Source: Tigriopus japonicus
Taxonomy: Eukaryota; Arthropoda; Copepoda; Harpacticoida; Harpacticidae
DNA: 64,000 nt
Assembly: GCA_010645155.1 (NCBI GenBank)
Contig: CM021318.1
Span: 526,411 to 590,410, forward strand
Direction: 5' to 3'
Shown here: piece by piece, positions 21,353 to 34,975 of the stretch
Layout: every line of letters begins with the position of its first letter
Position numbering within the stretch: the first letter of the stretch is position 1
Translations under genes and position numbers: made by a program
Notes under the pieces: model-generated
Seen by the model: the letters and a program-made list of their open reading frames with translations, nothing else
Databases searched by the model: none
Told to the model about the DNA's origin: nothing

Positions 21353-23039
21353 GGGTCGCATGTTAACGCATCTAATTCGGGGTGTTTAGTATACTATAAT
21401 TGCGCTTGAGTATACTCTAATCTTAGTTTGGTCGTAACATGCGGAATAATTGAACAAACCTCAAAATAAGTATACTCTTCCGGCAGAGATATTTTTAAGT
21501 ATACTCTAAGGGCACGAGTGCACCTTTGTGTTACACTCGCGCTCTTTAGATTAGAGGCTGTGACTAAGTGCGCCCATTTCAGCGAGGGTGAAATAAGCCT
21601 AAGTTACCCATATCTGCTACATACTGCGTTGAGAAAAGCTGTCTGACCATAAAAAAAACTGTTTGTGTAGAAACACTGGGCCTGTGTTGTTAATCCGAAC
21701 TTAAACAGTTAAACTTCAAGCCCAATTCACAAGTGCCAAAATCGGACTCGTTCAAAATCGAACTGAAAGTTGATTTCTCAAAGATTTTCAAGTCTAACTG
21801 AATCCAATTCAACTTTAAGCGGGAACTCTTGAGGAAAACGACCAGAGCAACGATTTGATCATCTTCCAACGTGCGCGGAAACATCAAAAAGTGCGTCAAT
21901 CAGACAAATGAATGAGCCTTCCTTAAACATCACCATCCCCGGATACAACGAACGAATGGATGGCTATGGAATCAATAGAAAATTTTGAATAATTGTGAAT
22001 AAAAGGATACCATCGACTCCGCTTGCAAATCCATCCCTCATCACTCAATGGCCACACCTACCAATGGACTTGTCCACGGATCAACCAACTACGCAAAAGC
22101 ATAAAGGAAAAAAAATGAACCGGAATAATAAGCCGTGCTCATGGAAAGCCCTGCCAAAATTGCCCATCTTCAACCCAAGAACCCACAACGCTCCGATGTT
22201 ATCAAGAACGTCATTTCAGTCCATGTGTTTATGTCTTTGAGACACTGTACCGTTTTTCGGTATGAAATTGATGCCAAAACATCGTTTCAAGGAAAAAAGG
22301 ATTTGGTCTAAACATTCTCAAGAGTTCATGGAAGCATAACTACAAGTAGAACGACCAAACGGATTGGATCGTGTCCCGGACTTTCTTCACAATTATCACT
22401 TTTAATTCAAAAGATGCTCCAATATGTTCATTTATGTTAATCTCCTAACGAGTAATTAAGATGCAAGTTTTCGCCACGGAAACTAAAAAAGACATTGAAA
22501 GAATAAATGGTGCTGTTTCAATAACATATTCGAGGAAATTTCAATACCAATAGAACTATGGATTACGCTTTTTGTATCCTTTAATTCTGATAGCTCCGAG
22601 GACATCCTGTTTTTTTTCGGGACCTCTCGAGACCCATTTTCTTATGACATACTAAATGTTTAGTGTATTTGAGCCACAAATGACAAATTGTTGTCTTCAA
22701 TTTTGAAAACTAGGAAAGAACTAGGTCCACCATTTATGTTTTATTATTATCAATAATTGAAAATACTGTACCAATTAAATTCAGCTCGGCTTTGAAATAT
22801 CTGTCACAGAAACCCTCCTTGTCCCCGTTTTGGCATAAAAAAACGTATCAAATCTATCTTTGGTCTCGCAAGGCTATCCTCTACTTTGAAATTGCATGGG
22901 CAAATTGTGTGAGTACACAACAATTGCTATACTCATCGGTTTGTTTCACGTTAAGTATACTTGAGGTCAGCTATGTAGTAAGACCAGAGTTGAGTATACT
23001 ATAAAACAAATCGATCTTATGTGCGTTAACATGCGACCC
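21353..23039 (+). mobile_element. TIR DNA element A (1.69 kb)
   Basis: Bounded by perfect inverted ends GGGTCGCATGTTAACGC at 21353 and its reverse complement ending at 23039. Near both ends the palindromic motif AGTATACT recurs (at least four copies at the left, two or more at the right), like subterminal binding sites for a transposase. Its first 940 bp or so are the inverted homologue of element B; about 720 bp (roughly 22295-23010) are unique to A. No transposase-sized ORF is present. The only shared reading frame is at 22141-22311. Superfamily not assigned. Confidence 0.82.
22141..22311 (+). CDS. 56-aa ORF within element A, shared with element B
   Basis: Begins MESPAKIAHLQPKNPQRSDV and continues NVISVHVF..EIDAK. 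The homologous ORF in element B (minus strand, starting at 23200) keeps nearly the same residues through EIDAK, and the copies differ there by a 9-nt in-frame length change. No known family recognised. It may be a captured exon or the remnant of an element-encoded protein. Confidence 0.3.
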   Translation: MESPAKIAHLQPKNPQRSDVIKNVISVHVFMSLRHCTVFRYEIDAKTSFQGKKDLV

Positions 23040-23061
23040 AGTGGGTCGCATGTTAACGCAC
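23021..23061. repeat. Perfect palindrome at junction of elements A and B
   Basis: The right TIR of A and the left TIR of B face each other around AGT. Arms of 19 bp (GTGCGTTAACATGCGACCC) match exactly. Confidence 0.95.
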
Positions 23062-23997
23062 AATCCGATTTTTTGGCATCAATTTCAAATCGAAAAAACA
23101 GTAGTGTCTCAAACACATGGACTGAAATGACGTTATTGACAACATGGGAGCGTTGTGGGTTCTTGGGTTGAAGATGGGCAATTTTGGCAGGGCCTTCCAT
23201 GAGCGCGGCTTATTATTCCCGTTGAAGTTTTTTTCTTTTATGCTTTAGCGTAGTTGGTTGATCCGTGGACAAGTCCATTGGTAGGTGTGGCCATTGAGTG
23301 ATGAGGGATGGATTTGCAAGCGGAGTCGATGTCTCTTATTCTGTCTTGTGTCTTTTATTCACAATTTTCTATTGATTCCATTCCCATCCATTGGTTCGTT
23401 GTATCCGGGGGTGGTGGTGTTGAAGGAAGGCTCATTCATTTGTCTGATTGACGCACTTTTTGATGTTTCCGAGCACGTTGGAAGATGATCAAATCGTTCC
23501 TCTCGTCGTTTTCTTCAAGAGTTCCCGCTTAAAGTTGAATTGGATTCAGTTAGACTTGAAAATCTTTGAGAAATCGACTTTCAGTTCGATTTTGAACGAG
23601 TCCGAATTTGGCACTTGTATAATAAATAGGCTTGAAGTTTAGCTGTTTAAGTTCGGATTAACAACACATGCTCAGTGTTTCCACACAAACAGTTTTTTTA
23701 TGGTCAGACAGCTTTTCTCAACGCAGAATGTAGCAGATATGGGTAACTTAGGCTTATTTCACCCTCGCTGAAATGGGCGCACTGAGTCACAGCCTCTAAT
23801 CTAAAGAGCGCGAGTGCAACACAAAGGTGCACTCGTGCCCTTAGAGTATACTTAAAAATATCTCTGCCAGAAGAGTATACTTATCTTGAGGTTTGTTCAA
23901 TTATTCCGCATGTTACGACCAAACTAAAATTAGAGTATACTCAAGCGCAATTATAGTATACTAAACACCACGAATTAGATGCGTTAACATGCGACCC
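23043..23997 (-). mobile_element. TIR DNA element B (0.96 kb), inverted relative of A
   Basis: Starts GGGTCGCATGTTAACGCAC and ends with the inverted copy of the same terminus. It reads in the opposite direction to A and matches A's first 940 bp or so, including the AGTATACT subterminal motifs. It is bracketed by AGT on both sides (23040-23042 and 23998-24000), a possible 3-bp target duplication. It looks like an internally deleted derivative, inserted next to or copied from A. Confidence 0.82.
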
Positions 23998-24000
23998 AGT

Positions 24001-25774
24001 ATCTCTCTGCGAGGTACACTATGTAGTCTTTAGTAGAGCTTTCAAGCATACTTGAGAATGCTTTACTGTATAGTACGATCGGCTTATTAATGAGCGAGGG
24101 GAATACCCATAGGAATTGGACAGATACGCTAATTGAACAAGATCCGGGTTCAGTCAAAACTTTTGACTTGAATTTATTTGCAATCCCTTTTCCAACGGAA
24201 AATGGGGGCGTTGTTATAAAATAAACTATGAACATTAAGTTGAGACAATTCATTATGAGCAAGGAAAAATAAAGATTAAACCCAGACTATTTTTTCATGA
24301 TTTAGACTTGCAGCGGGAGCACGAGGTTTGAGAATTTTCTCAACTTTTATTATATACGGCCTCCTTTACGTAGTCGATCATATTGCGACGCTCGGAATGT
24401 TCGGACTCTGGAAAAACAAAGCAAAACAAATGGTTTCAGGTTTACTTGAACAAAGTATTTCTTTTAGCTTAAAAAAAACTTGTGAGGAAGAAGTTCATGG
24501 CAAGAATTGTTTTTGAATCAAGGTTGGTGATTTACCGGGATAGGTGGCATTGTGAATCACGGACAATAATATGGATCAAATGTGTTGAATTGCCATAATA
24601 ATGAATGAAAGCAACTTTAAGCATTTGAGATTAGGAAACTTTCTATGGCTAAAAAGACTCAATGTTGGCCGCTATTTCACATTCGTAATTTAGCCTAGTT
24701 AGAGAAGTAAAGATTCTCGGACTTTGCTACCAAAGTCAAGTTTGGCAAATCTTTTTGAAGAAGAGAGGCTGAAAATGATGAAAGTTATTTTAGACTGATG
24801 CAATAAAGTTAGAGCAACAACGCTTATTTAGCCTCTCTTCATTGCTAAACCATTTGCGTATGAACTCGGTTCCAACTGTGTCTAGCAAAAATAGTCATTT
24901 AGAATCAACACTTGGATATCATTACATGTCACTTTTTTCAAGACCCAAGTCCATTTGTGAGCATTTATGGGTGTTTGGTGCCCAAAAATGGTGACCAACC
25001 GCGTTCAGAAATAGCCAATGAATGACTTTTGGAAAATCTTGACAGGTATGTACAAATGAAGAATGATCGAGACTAGTTCTATCTCATTTTTTTCCTCGCC
25101 AATCACAAAGACTAGCTCAACCTAGGCTAACACAGCCTCAGGCCTTACGTCACTCAAATCAAATTGTCGTAGAGAGGTCATTTGATTAAACGAGCCTTCA
25201 ATTCGCTCCGAATCTGACCTCGTAGGAATCTCTAATTGCCAAGGGAATGGTGTATTTTTGATCACCCTTTTTTCCTTGGATCGCTGCCTTGTCTCATGGA
25301 CTCAAATTTGGCGGGGAATTGACTCGTAAATCCACTTGCAGAGTGAGTGAGCTTCTTGTCCAAGTCTGTCTCGGGGAGAGCTCAACTTGATGACCCAAAA
25401 GACGCCTTGGTTACGTCACCGATCTTAATGGTCGGTCACGGATCGTGTCCATTGGCGATGGGTAGGTAAGTAACATCCATCCCCAGTCATATACTACTTT
25501 TGCACGGATCGTCAAAGCCTTTTAAGGGGAGAATTTAGACGTAAGATGAGTGTTAAAGGTCCAAGCTAGTCTCATGTTCCATGATTTTTTGGAAAGACCT
25601 TGAAGGAATTTCGTTTTCAATCTTGCTGAATTCTTAAGTCGATCCTTAAGAAATGCTCTTTGTCAATGACTTGTTTGCATCTTAAATTTTTCGATAAATA
25701 TTTTTTATATGATAATTCAACCTCAATGAGGTCTTGATGGTGCCGTGAACAGACCATAAATCTCCAGGTAGGTG
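24001..25774. other. Non-coding, no gene seen
   Basis: About 1.8 kb. The plus frame at 24328-24516 has a hydrophobic stretch but cannot follow the phase-0 end of the patched-like gene without a stop, so it was not called. Confidence 0.4.
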
Positions 25775-26620
25775 TTAGAAGGTATTGTGGTTATCTTTCA
25801 GTTGCTTGAGCAAATTCATTGCAACGTTCAGATTCAAATGGTCAATCAGGAGACATTCCAAAACCAGAATTTCCCTTTTCAAATCCAATACATTTGTACT
25901 TTGAAGCAACTTTTGCCGAGTGGCATCGTTGCGAAAATAATTTGACAAAGACGCCATAACTTCAATCGCGACAGTATCACTAAATCTTCCCTATGAAAAG
26001 TCTGCATTGATCATAAATCATGCCATTTTACCATTCTGCACTCTGGGTTGGCTTGAGCTCAAATTCAGATGTTGAACTCCCCAAAGTTTTGCATAGTTTC
26101 CGTCAAAGAAACGACGATCGAATCCATGAAAGTTTTTGCTCCATGTTGAATCCATTCCAAGATGGATGAAACGATTCCTGCTGAGAAGATTAACCAGGAA
26201 AATGGGCCGAAAAGCTAAACGTTTCAAAAAGGTGCTAGGCCGCATTTGATTAGTCCGAACATTAACCATTCCCCAAGCAAGATATTGATCTCCTGACACT
26301 AAAATTGGAGGTGAGCCACGGATATCTTGACTTGGATGGGCTCAATCTAGGCCTGCCAGAATGAATCCCTTCTCAAAGAACAGATTGTTGGCGAGGTGAT
26401 CAATTGAAAACGGAAATGACCAAGTCTTAGTAACCATAAATTGGTACCTTTTTGGCACTCGGGATCCGACGTAAATCTAGTATTGAATCCATGGGAAGAT
26501 TCTCCTCGGATCCGTTTCGTCGATACTTCGTATTCTCGTGCATGTTCTAATCAACTGGGAGATCTCCGACTCAAACATTTCGCAACCCAAAAATGTCAGG
26601 CCGAAGACGAAAAAATAATA
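25775..26620 (-). pseudogene. Possible decayed or unrecognised minus-strand gene
   Basis: A minus frame ending at 25775 runs about 70 codons from an acceptor-like CATAG near 25994: GRFSDTVAIEVMASLSNYFR and onward, ending KDNHNTF. Upstream, short frames in other phases read SAGIVSSILEWIQHG..SLTETMQNFGEF, FPFSIDHLANNLFFEKGF and NLPMDSILDLRRIPSAKK. They cannot be joined into one frame with good splice sites. This is either a degraded gene or chance open frames. Confidence 0.15.
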
Positions 26621-26665
26621 ATGATAATGATGGTGATGGCGATGGTGATGGTCGTCGTGCATGGC
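26617..26665. repeat. Imperfect (ATG/GTG)n trinucleotide repeat
   Basis: Interrupted GATGGTGATGG-type array. Histidine-rich frames over it are repeat by-products. Confidence 0.8.
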
Positions 26666-29600
26666 GTGCACAGAGACCAATCCTTTGTTCGATGTTCTTG
26701 GGCGAGGTCTAGACCCTCATTTTGGCATACGAATTTGTCTAGCTGTTGTGGCCTCATAATCGCATGAATAATCGGGTCCTCCATCATCAGTCTTTGGAAG
26801 CAAAGTACGGGGATTCGGGCATTCCAAATACGCATACTGTAGAAGAGATATTGAGGCATGAAAAGACCCTATTCATGAGCAATTATGTTGCGTTCTCAAA
26901 TCTGATTGCAGTTGGGTCGAGTGGATCATTGAATCCATGTGACTCCAGGGCCAGAAGATCGCTTTTGAATTTGCTCTAAAAGCAGGCAAGATAATGATGC
27001 CCTCCAAAGGCACTCTGCAATTATTTGCACAATCAAATCACGATGAAGGTAATGCTTCCATTGATCGGTGGCCAAGAACGGTGTAAGAGCCCAAACTGGG
27101 CTAGGAATGATTTTAAATCAGTACGATTTCCAATTAGTTACCACGTTCATCAATCTTTTCAAAGAAGAAAAAAACCATAGCACTTGATTCTATCAAACCC
27201 GTCGGTTTTTGCCAAACGGAGAACACCAACAAAAGGCAGTTTTAAGAAGATTTGTGTGGTCTTTTTTGCAACATCTAAAATCAATCATTCCTCATGAGAC
27301 GTTGACGTTCCACTCTTGATCGGAATTTTATGTACTATTCCTGATCAATTCCGCTTTAAGTGATGGGACCAAATGAGCAATGTCACAATGTTTCCTCGCA
27401 AAGTTGTTTAAAATCAGTGTGTGGAACAACTCTGGACCAAAAAACGTAATCAAGCATTAACATGACATCATTCAACTTAATCGTCCCGTTTGGTCACGGC
27501 AAAACATTAACCTGTTGGCAGACCAATAATCAGAGAATGTGAACAATTCCAAATATAGTGGAATCTAGCCCTTTTGTCCTCATATCTGTGCTGGTCAGCT
27601 AGGCCAAAATGCAGAGGATCAGTAGGGTAGCCAAAATGATAGTTAAGCCAGTGTTCGGTGGGGTGGATTGTTGAACAAAGTCGAGAAATAAATGAATATA
27701 AATCTCTAATGACAGTTATGTTAAGTGACTTCACTTAAAGCTAATGTACTGGTTAGAATTATATGCTCTTGCATACTTATGATGACAATTGTAAAATGAG
27801 TACCAATATGTGATCCACTTTGAGTTTTTACCTCCCTTTTGTTTGTCTCCACTTATGGGGGAAATTGTTTTACCGATATATTTAGTTCACGTTCTCTTAT
27901 CTTGACCCTGGTAGTGGAAAAAACAATGAACCCAAAAGAAACGAGATAAATTGGAAACATATCCATGGAAATGAAGATAGAATCTACTCTTCGATCTCCG
28001 GTTTTTCTCGACTGACATTTCCACTTTGACACGGGTTTCAAATATTACCAACATTCTTAGCAACATGAACAAGGAACAAGGAACATTTTATTCAAATCTG
28101 GCATACCATTCGTCTAAGTTTTTGAAGTGGCAGCCTTTTGGTGAGTGATTATTTGTAAGGTGGCTGCTGTTGGTGTATGCATCATTGATGGTGTCGTAGT
28201 GTTTTTTAGGGTGGCCCAAAGAATTTGAATCGCATTTTCCTCGTCAAAAAGCGGGATTGGCACGCAAGCAACCTCCCCACAAAAAACGGGGGCCTTGGGT
28301 TGATTTTAAACTGTAGTACAAGTGCACAATTCGAGAGAGTGTTCAAACCTAGCATTACATACCGACATGATGTGTTCAGTACATACCGTATACAGTACAG
28401 TACGTACATGTACAATGGACATCTGCAGGGACGATTACATTCATGATGAGAGACGGGATCAATGTTAAGGCGGATGTCAAAAGCAATTTACGAAAGTTTG
28501 TCTTATCCTCTTGTCAAAAGCTATCCCGGATTAGTACTTGTCGCTCGAGGACATCTTGAGCTTCTTCCCCTTTCGGTTCATGGACAAAATGGGTGTTTAG
28601 CATACCTCGAAAATTGCACATCTCTGAGCTGAACTGAGGTCGGATTTCAACCACCAGATACAGTAAATTGAAAAGGGCTCTTGAGATCCGCAAGACAAAA
28701 AGGTCCAGCTCAGGATAATTGAGAGTTTTTCATTTTCCACTCTGTTGGCAAGCCAATCTTGGGACTTCTTTAATAAATATTGACTTTGACGTTCAAGACT
28801 GTCTTTTTCAAAGGAATTTAAGGCGTTGTTGGCAGGTCAAGAACATTGGTAATGCTTCAAACAAACATGTGGCAAATACTAGGTAATCAATAGGAATGCT
28901 CGTTTGAGCAGTCCCGAGGCGTTGAAATCACCGCTCATTTTATTTTACAAACATTGTAGGTAGAATGCGTTTGGCTCGGGTGTCTCATTAAAAATGCAGT
29001 AAACATAATCACAATACCAACAATAGCCCTGAAAGCATCACGATTATCATCTTGTTCAAACTTCATTCGACTTCTTGACGGGAACCCTCATCTCCGACAA
29101 AGGAAAACACAGCCATTCCAACATCCAAAACACGATATTCGAGAGGTTTAAGGAGTCTCGAAAATGCAGGCCAGGGCTATTATTAATAATAAAAATCTTC
29201 GATTGAAAATATGAGTTGCCCATTTGGCAACATCCCAAGCGTGCCTCTTTTAAAGACTCTTTCATAGTTGTCTTGGGATGAGTTTCAATCTATCGTTCAA
29301 TTAGAATCACAAAGTCGAGATCCTGTATGTAATGTACGGACAGAACAACGATCAACTACTTCCGTTAGTGTATTAGTTTATTGATCGCTCACTCAGCCTT
29401 CCTTGATGACGTGTGGGTCGCCGTAAATTTGTAAAATTCGACACGCAGTCTAGACGGATTGAGGGATGATTCCAAATGTCAATGCTGAACCTTGGATGGA
29501 TGGATTCATCATCCTTGACAAAGCCCCACAACCATCGCATCCTCAAATGAGTCCCACGTAGCTTGGTGAGCGGGACATCTAAGGTTTATAATTCCGGCAA

Positions 29601-32600
29601 ATATTCCGTTTCTGACCCTTGTTTTGAAATGGAAAAAGAAACACTTTCAAGTGTTGAAATCGCTTAACATGTTGTCCCGTAATGACGGATGATCCTCGCC
29701 CATCGTTTGAAGAGCTCTTGTGATGGCAGGCGCCCACCACATCATGTTCAAATGGACAAATTGACGGATCCACAGCTTCCAAGAACCCCGTAGGTTCGAA
29801 TACAAACGGCTACCAACTACCGAGAGAGGTCTAACATTGACTAAAGTACAATGGCATCATCACCTTCAGCGAGCGTCACGTCATCGATGTCTTGACGTCA
29901 TCCCTGCATTTCAATGGATGCGAGATGCAACCAACCCTTGGCGGCTTCAGGCACGATATGAAAATAATCATTGAGGACGTCTGTGACAATCTTCAATGAT
30001 AACAAAAACACGCCAAGAGCATGACGATTGAGTTCTGCTTTGTATGCCACTTTTGAAGAGGATGTACGTACAGTACGAAGGTACAAAAGTAGACGACGAA
30101 TCGGCAGAACTCGAGCTCATCTTTACTGACGAGGGTGCTATGACGTCATGAACTCAAAACAATGGGATTGTGACCCAATTATGCCCATGGACTGTTAAAT
30201 TCAGAGAGGGAGCTTTGGGGGATTCAGTCACTTCCTGAGTCGTGAGCTCAATTTGATATCAAAGAAAAAAGTAACTATTTTAGAAGATAATCTAGCCTGT
30301 TTTACGACTTAGACCGACCACGGCATTGAAACGGGATGTGATTTGATGCTTCGAGTCAAAGTTCAAAACGTCCCAAAGAAAAGGCGTTCATCAATAAGTA
30401 AATCAGTAAACTTCAAGGAAACTAGAAATCAAACATAAATACAATAACTTAAGATTCACATTTGGACTATGGGATTATTTGAGGATTCCAATCGCTTGTA
30501 CGTATCCCATCCAAGTTTTCTTCAGCAACTAAGTACATTCTTTCTAAATCAACGGAATTCTTTAATGTAAAGTTATCAAAAAATGAGTGTACTTAAATCC
30601 AATTTTAGTTTTTTTCCATGCTCAAGTCAAATTGAAACCGTGGATTTAGACTCGAAAATTAATGTTGTCACAAGATTGATGGTCGTTACAGGTGGTAAAT
30701 ATTGGTATTTTTTCAAATATCACACTTCTGGAAGAAAATGTATACCTAGGTACCTTTAATTTGGTGGATTAAAAGGTTTGATTAGTGAATTATGGCACTT
30801 CAATTCAATCCTAGTGAAGGAAGGAAGGGGAAACGATTGCGAACACGTTCACAGGGGTTGAAATGAAACAAATTTTAATCAAAGCTGTTCTTGATTAATG
30901 GGTCTTTGATCCAATAAAGCATGCTTGTAGGCAGTGAACAAGTACTAGTTGAGCCACATACGTTCATACTGTCCGTAGTGTTGGTGTTGACTCATAGCAT
31001 TCCAACATGAACCATGTGATTAAAAGCGTCTTTTTGTTAGTTGTGTATCTCAAAACCAAACGTCTTCAAGAAAGGATCGTGTTGCTATCTCCATGATGAT
31101 GCTCAATGGTCCCTGATCTATTATGTATTCAAAAGATTACACATGTTGCTAGCTGTTGCCAATCCCGCTCAGATACAGTAGATTGCTCATACCCATCTAT
31201 CTATCCAAGGAAGGAAAGCTGCCTTTTTTCTGATTACGCAACGCGTCTAATGAAAAAAAAGTTGAATACCAGTACTGTTCGTTGGATGGCTAAGGTCACT
31301 CCAAATAAGACGGTCACTTTCGGGTTGCTATCCAAACTTGCAGTAAATACATGGGGGTATAAGGAGCCCTGGGTCTGAGCCATCAGACGCCATCAATGGT
31401 TTCTTCAAGTCAGCGGGATATCTTGAGACCTCATTCACCTCAGCTCTTAGACGATACATAGAGTGGGCCTAACTATGTCTCTTCATGTGCTATCATCGTT
31501 AACGTGCTCTACGGCTTTGTTAACAGAGACACGGGGTGTAAAGAATCATGGTCGGAGTCGGGATTAATGGCTAGAAAACCCGCCCCTCTAACCCAATGCA
31601 TGGACTCCCCTTTAGTCACCCTGCGTGTCTTACACGTGACGGGATGCAACTCCAAACTTCGATTAGCACCCTCTTGTAAGAAGTTTGGTTGCATCCTTAT
31701 AAAGCCTATTGCATCGACGAAGGTCACATTGACATGTCCAGCTTCTTAAAAGTACACCTACGTCGTGTATGGACGGTTGTAAATCATTGGTCAGGTCTAC
31801 CTCGTTCCCTCCACTCTTTCGGTTGGTTATAGGAGGACGAAGAAGATGGTTATTCCGAAGATTTTCCTCCTTCTTGAGAACTATTTATCCATTTTCATCG
31901 AGATTTTCCCTGTAAAGCCAAGAAGAGTACATATTTGAACACCTCTTGGTACCATGCCCCCTGTCTGGGTCGTAAAAAGTACGTCGACCTCTGACGTTGT
32001 TCACGTTGAAAAAAGGCACTGGTCATGGTGAAGTGGAAACCTTTCAAGGGGTCAAAAAAGCCCGATTCAATTCCAATCACGAGACGAAAAGCCGATCTGG
32101 AGACCTTTTGGTGTTGGAGCAATCGTTTTATTTATATCGCCGTGGTTTGAATTTGAGGGTTTCCATCAAATTTTATGGTCTGTCTAGGTAGGTTAGACTT
32201 GTAATTAAACATCAAGTAGGTGCCGAATTTAATTCTTGGTCGATAGATCTTCGGAACTCTTGCTTTTCTGAACAACATCTAACATTGAAGGTCTAGCCGA
32301 ATCAATCAAAAGGGGCCTTTTCCTCCAAAAAGGCAACTTTGAGAAAGCATTCCTGACTTGCCTTGAGCAATGTAACTTGATTGGGACCATTCTTCTAGGT
32401 GGTCGAACATTTGAAAAGAACTAAATATCTAACAGATCATCAAGATGAGGGACCATTCTATTGTTTGGAATTCCCATCAGTGAGACGAAAGGGCTGGAAA
32501 GCCAAACGAGCTTCCACAGAAATGTTTGGCCCCTAAATTCGTCGTATTTAGACCGGCTACTCGAATGAAAACGTCATTTTTGTCGTCTCATTCTTGGTCA

Positions 32601-34975
32601 AGTTGATTGATGAAAGTCCCATGATGGGGTTCCTAATCCATGGTTCAGTCAGTCAGTTCTCTGCCTCAATCTCCTCCATGGTAGAATACAACCTAAAATG
32701 TAATGCTAGGCTTTGGTGGAAGTTGGTGTTGGCTTGCGAGCAATGATGGTCTAAGTTCATGTTCAAGTACCAATGGTTTGGGTTTGGGTTTGTTGGGTCG
32801 GACGGTCGTCGGTCGAGCCTCTTTGTGACAAGCTCTCCGAGCTATCTGACCTTGGGGAGATCTTTTATTACGTCACGTGAGTAATGAACTTTTTTTCCTC
32901 CTTCACGTTGGTTCTTCGTTACCTGCCAACGTTGCCGGTCCAGGCTTGGCTGTTGGCACCAAAAACCATGAGCAGAGTTTTCAGATAAGTCTCTTTTCGT
33001 TGAGATCGCCACCATCATCATTATCATCAGTAACAACGATCAACATGTCTGTCGTATTTGGTACCTGAATATAGGAATGTACCTACTGGGATTGGAGTGA
33101 CAAACTTATGGACGGACGGTGGTAGTTGTACGTAGTAGTAAGTAGTTTCTTTGGAAGATTCAGAGTTTCAATGAAAGGAGTTTTCAAGATTACTTTGAAA
33201 TGCCATTTAAGCCAGGGGTAAAAAAGCAATTATGACTTGTAAACTCGCAAAAGTCACGACCACTTGAAACTCACACCATTGCCTATTGAAGAAACAGCGA
33301 ACTGACAATGCCAATTTGGGCATTTCAAAACTCCTCAAGTGCAAAGCCTAAAGTTAGCTAGTTCCACGTAGATAGCCGGCTCGCTCAAAAAGTTACCAGG
33401 ATATGCGTTTTTGTCGCGAATTGTTAGTGCACAAGAATGTGTTCATCTTCAACAGGGTGAAAAAGAGCTTTCAAAGGAGGTGCAGAATGTGAAACACATC
33501 ATAAACAAACATTTTTATGGCAATGTCATTGTGCAATGCGGCTCGATGTAAGTTTCCTCCACAGCCCCTTGCCGCCAAAAACGCATTTACATAGTTCTTC
33601 TATATCTAAGCACAAAGTATGATAAGATTGATAGCGCTCCCTCTTGGTGAGAAGACTCCTTAAGGAATGAACGCAAATCGAACAGGAGTCATCCGTGTCC
33701 TATTTTGGGACCGATCTCCAAATCGAGTCCGGTAGATCTATCCATTCTATAGACCTCCGAAGTTCAAAATTGTAGTTACATTGAGTACTAAGGCAGGCAG
33801 TTTATGCAACATGTTCTTGTACCCTTTATGATTATTTCATAAATGTTTGGTGTATTTTGCATTTCATTGTGCAACGCAAAATTCAAACTTGAAGTTTATT
33901 GTTCTGGAGATCAACCAATATTGCTTCAGTTTGTCACACCATTGAAAAAACAGTATTGTACTTCAGGCTTCATTTTCATTTTCATTTTCGGTTTGTCTGA
34001 AAATGATCACTCTGAGTCATGCAAGTGTAGCGGAAAAGGGAGCTTCTCCTTTTCTCTTTTTCCCTCTCACCTCCTCATGGGTCTTTTAAGGGTGACTGAT
34101 AGTAGGTCTAAAAGCTAGTGCTTGAAACTTACAATAATATTGTAATGAGCCAAATTTATGATATTTTGAAATGTTAGCATCAAATTTGAGTACAATCTAC
34201 TATAATTTCCGCATAATGGCCAATTATTTTTAGGCCTTGGGGTGGGATGAGAGCCATTCAAACTTACTAATATGTCTTACTATTTTTTTTTTACTTTTAT
34301 ACCAACGGTCTTGCGCGTTCTGCCACCAGATGCCGTGAATCGAGGCCGAATCATGACACTCTATACAGATGCATCTTGGAGCATCGATGTCGCCAAATTT
34401 TTGCATCTGCTAAATGACAGGCCTTGAGCGTCTTTGAAACAACCGGTAGACGGCATGTTGCGTTTCCGGTGGAATGAGCGAGTCTGAGAACCAATAAGAA
34501 GACGCCGACGAATTGCACAATTAGGATTCCTCAGTCCATCATCAGTCCTCTAAGTCTTTAACAGCATAATAACACGTTATTCGAACTTGACAGAAACATA
34601 CCGCACGTAACAGGGCAAGCTTCATTTTGAATTACAGGTCGTGGGTCAGCAGTTTCGGCAATAAAACAATAACCATGAATGATAAGTCAAATTCGAGTTA
34701 AGATAGTTGAGCTTTGGTTGCAATGAAAATAAAATTATTATGATGATTAACTCGTTTGTCTCAGCAGACATCTAGTGAAATTGCATTTCGTCATTTTGAT
34801 TATATTTCTAAGCATTTGAGCATAAGCATCTAAGCCACTTTTGCGTTTGGATAACTTGCGAATTTGATAGGCTGCATTTCAGTCGATTCTAGATGCTATT
34901 TGATGTAGCTAACTCCATTTTCGCCTGTTTGGAAAATTCTGGTATCAAACATTTCACGCAGTTTTTGCTCATTTA
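26666..34975. other. Long non-coding stretch, no gene supported
   Basis: About 8.3 kb. Open frames at 29579-29782 and 29898-30086 (minus), 31106-31378 and 31504-31749 (plus) have no recognisable domain and no consistent splice partners. A short plus frame near 34355 reads TLYTDASW, superficially like an RNase H motif, but is isolated. Any missing exons of the patched-like gene would have to lie here or further right; none was recognised. Confidence 0.4.

Noticed and set aside
24328..24516. Hydrophobic plus-strand ORF as a missing patched-like exon
   Set aside because: From the nearest acceptor the phase-0 frame hits a stop, and the sequence lacks the expected second-loop motifs.
31500..32190. 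GC-richer stretch as coding exon(s) or rDNA
   Set aside because: Open frames on both strands without any recognisable domain; no rRNA signature.
34340..34430. Plus frame with LYTDASW, resembling a retroelement RNase H motif
   Set aside because: Only about 40 codons, no neighbouring RT or integrase motif; likely chance.
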